Assembly: GCA_945876305.1 (NCBI GenBank)
Contig: CAMCOB010000022.1
Span: 1-15,415 of the forward strand
Direction: 5' to 3'
Length of the DNA: 15,415 bases
Origin: Bifidobacterium breve
GTDB taxonomy: Bacteria; Actinomycetota; Thermoleophilia; Miltoncostaeales; Miltoncostaeaceae
Shown here: piece by piece, positions 13,420-15,415 of the stretch
Numbering within the stretch: the stretch's first letter is position 1
Layout of the letters: every line of letters begins with the position of its first letter
Made by a program: the position numbers and the translations under genes
Notes under the pieces: generated by a model
Told to the model about the DNA's origin: nothing
The model's database searches: none
What the model saw: the letters and a program-made list of their open reading frames with translations, nothing else

Positions 13420-15018
13420 GTGAGCAGCGGATCGAGTGAGGCCAGGAGCACAGACTCCGGCATCGCAATCGAGCCGGTCTACCACCAGTCCGACGTCGAC
13501 GGGCTGGATCTCGCGCAGGCACTCGGCGAACCCGGCCAGTATCCGTTCACCCGTGGCCCATACGAGACGATGTACCGGCAGAAGCCGTGGACCATGCGCC
13601 AGTACGCGGGCTTCGCGACCGCCGAAGAGACCAACGAGCGGTTCAGGTACCTGCTCGCCAATGGCGCGCCCGGGCTGTCGATGGCCTTCGATCTGCCCAC
13701 GCAGCTTGGAATGGACTCGGATGACCCGCGGGCGCTCGGCGAGGTCGGTCGCGTGGGCGTGGCCATCGACTCGGTGGATGACATGTCACGGGTGTTCGAC
13801 GGCATCCCGCTGAGCGAGGTCTCCACCAGCATGACCATCAACGCGCCGGCCGCCGTGCTGCTCTTGCTCTACCGCCTGGTGGGCGAGAGCCAGGGCGTGG
13901 CCCCCGACCAACTGCGGGGCACGATCCAGAACGACATCCTCAAGGAGTACGTGGCACGCGGGAACTACATCTACCCGCCCCACGCGAGCATGCGGCTGAC
14001 CACCGACACCTTCGCGTACTGCGCCGCCGAGATGCCGCGCTTTAACACCATCTCCATCAGCGGCTACCACATCCGCGAGGCCGGCTCGACCGCCGTGCAG
14101 GAGGTGGCGTTCACGCTGGCGGACGGCATCGCATACGTGCAGGCCGCGGTGGCCGCGGGCCTCGATGTGGACCGATTCGCGCCGCGCCTTTCGTTCTTCT
14201 TCAACGCGCACTCCAACTTCCTTGAGGAGGTCGCCAAGTTCCGGGCGGCCCGCCGCCTGTGGGCGCGCATCATGCGGGAGCGCTTCGGTGCGAAGGACGA
14301 GCGCTCCATGGCGCTGCGCTTCCACGCACAGACCGGTGGCAGCACCCTTACCGCCCAGCAGCCCGACAACAACGTGGTGCGCGTGGCACTTCAGGTGCTG
14401 TCGGCGGCGTTTGGCGGAGCGCAGAGCATTCACGCCAACGGCTTTGACGAGGCACTGGCCCTGCCCACAGAGCAATCGGCCAAGCTGGCGCTGCGCACCC
14501 AGCAGGTGATTGCCGAGGAGACGGGCATCACCGACAGCGTTGACCCCCTGGCGGGCGGCTGGCTGGTGGAGTCGCTCACCAAGGAGATTGAGGAGCGCGC
14601 CGAGGAACTCATCACCCGTATCGATGAGCGCGGCGGTGCGGTGGAGAGCATCGAGTTCATGCGCGACGAGATCGGTGACGCGGCCTACCGCTGGCACCGG
14701 TCAATGGAGAGCGGCGAGCGGAAGATCGTGGGGATCAACATTCAGGCCGAGCCCGACGACACCCGCATCGACATTCTCAAGATCGACCCCGACGTGGAAC
14801 GCGCGCAGGTGAAGCGCCTCGACTCCCTGCGCACCGCACGCGACGAGTCTGAGGTGCATGCCGCACTTGACGCCGTGCGCACTACCGCCCGCGGCACCGA
14901 CAACCTGCTGCCGCCCCTGCACCGGGCGCTGGGCGCCAAGGCCACGATCGGCGAGGTATGCAACGTGCTGCGTGAAGAATTCGGCGAATACGACCACATG
15001 AAGGCGGCGGCCGGATGA
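13420..15018 (+). CDS. mcmA1: Methylmalonyl-CoA mutase, large (catalytic) subunit
   Basis: The enzyme interconverts methylmalonyl-CoA and succinyl-CoA with adenosylcobalamin. The 532-aa product covers only the catalytic barrel domain. Conserved blocks include FTRGPYETMYRQKPWTMRQY (43-62), AFDLPTQLGMDSDDPRA (89-105), GTIQNDILKEYVARGNYIYPP (167-187) and ISISGYHIREAG (211-222, with His217). Arg180 aligns with the arginine that binds the substrate carboxylate in methylmalonyl-CoA mutase and is replaced by Gln in isobutyryl-CoA mutase, favouring the methylmalonyl enzyme. There is no C-terminal B12-binding domain, so it must come from a separate subunit not in view. GTG start with AGGGAG about 5 nt upstream. 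Its stop overlaps the next start (ATGA). Confidence 0.92.
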   Translation: MSSGSSEARSTDSGIAIEPVYHQSDVDGLDLAQALGEPGQYPFTRGPYETMYRQKPWTMRQYAGFATAEETNERFRYLLANGAPGLSMAFDLPTQLGMDSDDPRALGEVGRVGVAIDSVDDMSRVFDGIPLSEVSTSMTINAPAAVLLLLYRLVGESQGVAPDQLRGTIQNDILKEYVARGNYIYPPHASMRLTTDTFAYCAAEMPRFNTISISGYHIREAGSTAVQEVAFTLADGIAYVQAAVAAGLDVDRFAPRLSFFFNAHSNFLEEVAKFRAARRLWARIMRERFGAKDERSMALRFHAQTGGSTLTAQQPDNNVVRVALQVLSAAFGGAQSIHANGFDEALALPTEQSAKLALRTQQVIAEETGITDSVDPLAGGWLVESLTKEIEERAEELITRIDERGGAVESIEFMRDEIGDAAYRWHRSMESGERKIVGINIQAEPDDTRIDILKIDPDVERAQVKRLDSLRTARDESEVHAALDAVRTTARGTDNLLPPLHRALGAKATIGEVCNVLREEFGEYDHMKAAAG

Positions 15019-15415
15019 ACACCTCCGACGCCGAGCAGCGCCTCGACGCCCTGCGGGCTGAGGCCATGAATCCCTCCGGCGAGGCCGGGGTGGATCGCCA
15101 GCATGCACGCGGCAAGCTCACCGCCCGTGAGCGCATCGACCTGCTGATGGATCCGGGCTCGTTCGTGGAGCTCGACATGTTCACCCGCCACCGCGCCACC
15201 GGATTCGGGCTGGAGGACAACCGCCCCTGGGGCGACGGCGTCATCACCGGCCACGGCACCGTGGATGGCCGCAAGGTGTTCGCGTTCAGCCAGGACTTCA
15301 CGGTGTTTGGCGGAAGCCTCGGCGAGGTATTCGCCGAGAAGATCTGCAAGGTCATGGACCTGGCCGTGCGCATGGGCTGCCCCATCATCGGCCTGAACGA
15401 CTCCGGCGGCGCGCG
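15015..15415 (+). CDS. pccB: Propionyl-/acyl-CoA carboxylase beta subunit (carboxyltransferase), 5' part
   Basis: The beta subunit transfers CO2 from biotin to propionyl-CoA, making the methylmalonyl-CoA used after epimerisation by the mutase encoded just upstream. About 133 codons are visible before the window edge. They carry the N-terminal landmarks of the family: HARGKLTARERIDLLMDPGSF, GDGVITGHGTVDGRKVFAFS, QDFTVFGGSLGEVFAEKICK and, at the edge, IIGLNDSGGAR. The ATG overlaps the mutase stop by 4 nt. Acetyl- or methylcrotonyl-CoA carboxylases have related subunits, but the DFTVFGGSLGE stretch and the mutase neighbour favour propionyl-CoA. Confidence 0.92.
   Translation, partial: MNTSDAEQRLDALRAEAMNPSGEAGVDRQHARGKLTARERIDLLMDPGSFVELDMFTRHRATGFGLEDNRPWGDGVITGHGTVDGRKVFAFSQDFTVFGGSLGEVFAEKICKVMDLAVRMGCPIIGLNDSGGA

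Noticed and set aside
13786..14697. 303-aa open frame on the minus strand
   Set aside because: Antisense to the mutase gene, with no recognisable domain.

Overview
The window is high-GC bacterial chromosome (about two thirds G+C by eye). Ribosomal and transcription genes at the left sit in the conserved bacterial order rpmG, tRNA-Trp, secE, nusG, rplK, rplA, rplJ. A split methylmalonyl-CoA mutase large subunit is followed by an acyl-CoA carboxylase, GTG starts are frequent, and many start codons lie 6-7 nt after a TANNNT hexamer (leaderless promoters). Together these point to an actinobacterium, perhaps a deep lineage such as Thermoleophilia. The phylum is likely; the class is a guess.

Region 1 (1-3053, all minus strand) is the rpmG-trnW-secE-nusG cluster, followed by rplK-rplA and the first 121 codons of rplJ. 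Promoter-like hexamers precede rpmG and rplK. A 181-nt structured leader precedes rplJ, which seems to start at CTG. Region 2 (3095-4983, plus) is an acyl-CoA ligase of the CaiC type, overlapping a small protein of unknown function. Region 3 (4984-5266) holds no gene between convergent genes. It carries a 28-bp inverted repeat, an internal hairpin and a degenerate tandem duplication. Region 4 (5259-7072) is a J-domain protein on the minus strand, divergent from a Phd/PIN toxin-antitoxin pair whose promoter contains a palindromic operator candidate.

Region 5 (7118-10737, plus) has a large thioredoxin-fold/six-hairpin protein (DUF255/YyaL type), then BolA, a CGFS monothiol glutaredoxin and a GTP cyclohydrolase of MptA type. 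BolA and CGFS glutaredoxin normally work together on [2Fe-2S] clusters, and MptA-type cyclohydrolases use Fe(II), so this is plausibly an iron-linked unit. Region 6 (10734-11908, minus) is pgsA-plsY, two membrane phospholipid synthesis genes. The stop codon of plsY overlaps that of the cyclohydrolase. Region 7 (11968-13201) has a secreted cell-wall amidase converging on a small zinc-finger-like protein of unknown function. Region 8 (13353-15415, plus) is a methylmalonyl-CoA mutase large subunit overlapping the start of a propionyl-CoA carboxylase beta subunit, so propionate/methylmalonyl metabolism.

No dramatic new system is visible. The best leads are the repeated leaderless promoter layout, the palindromic repeat cluster at 5011-5266, the toxin-antitoxin operator and the CTG start of rplJ.
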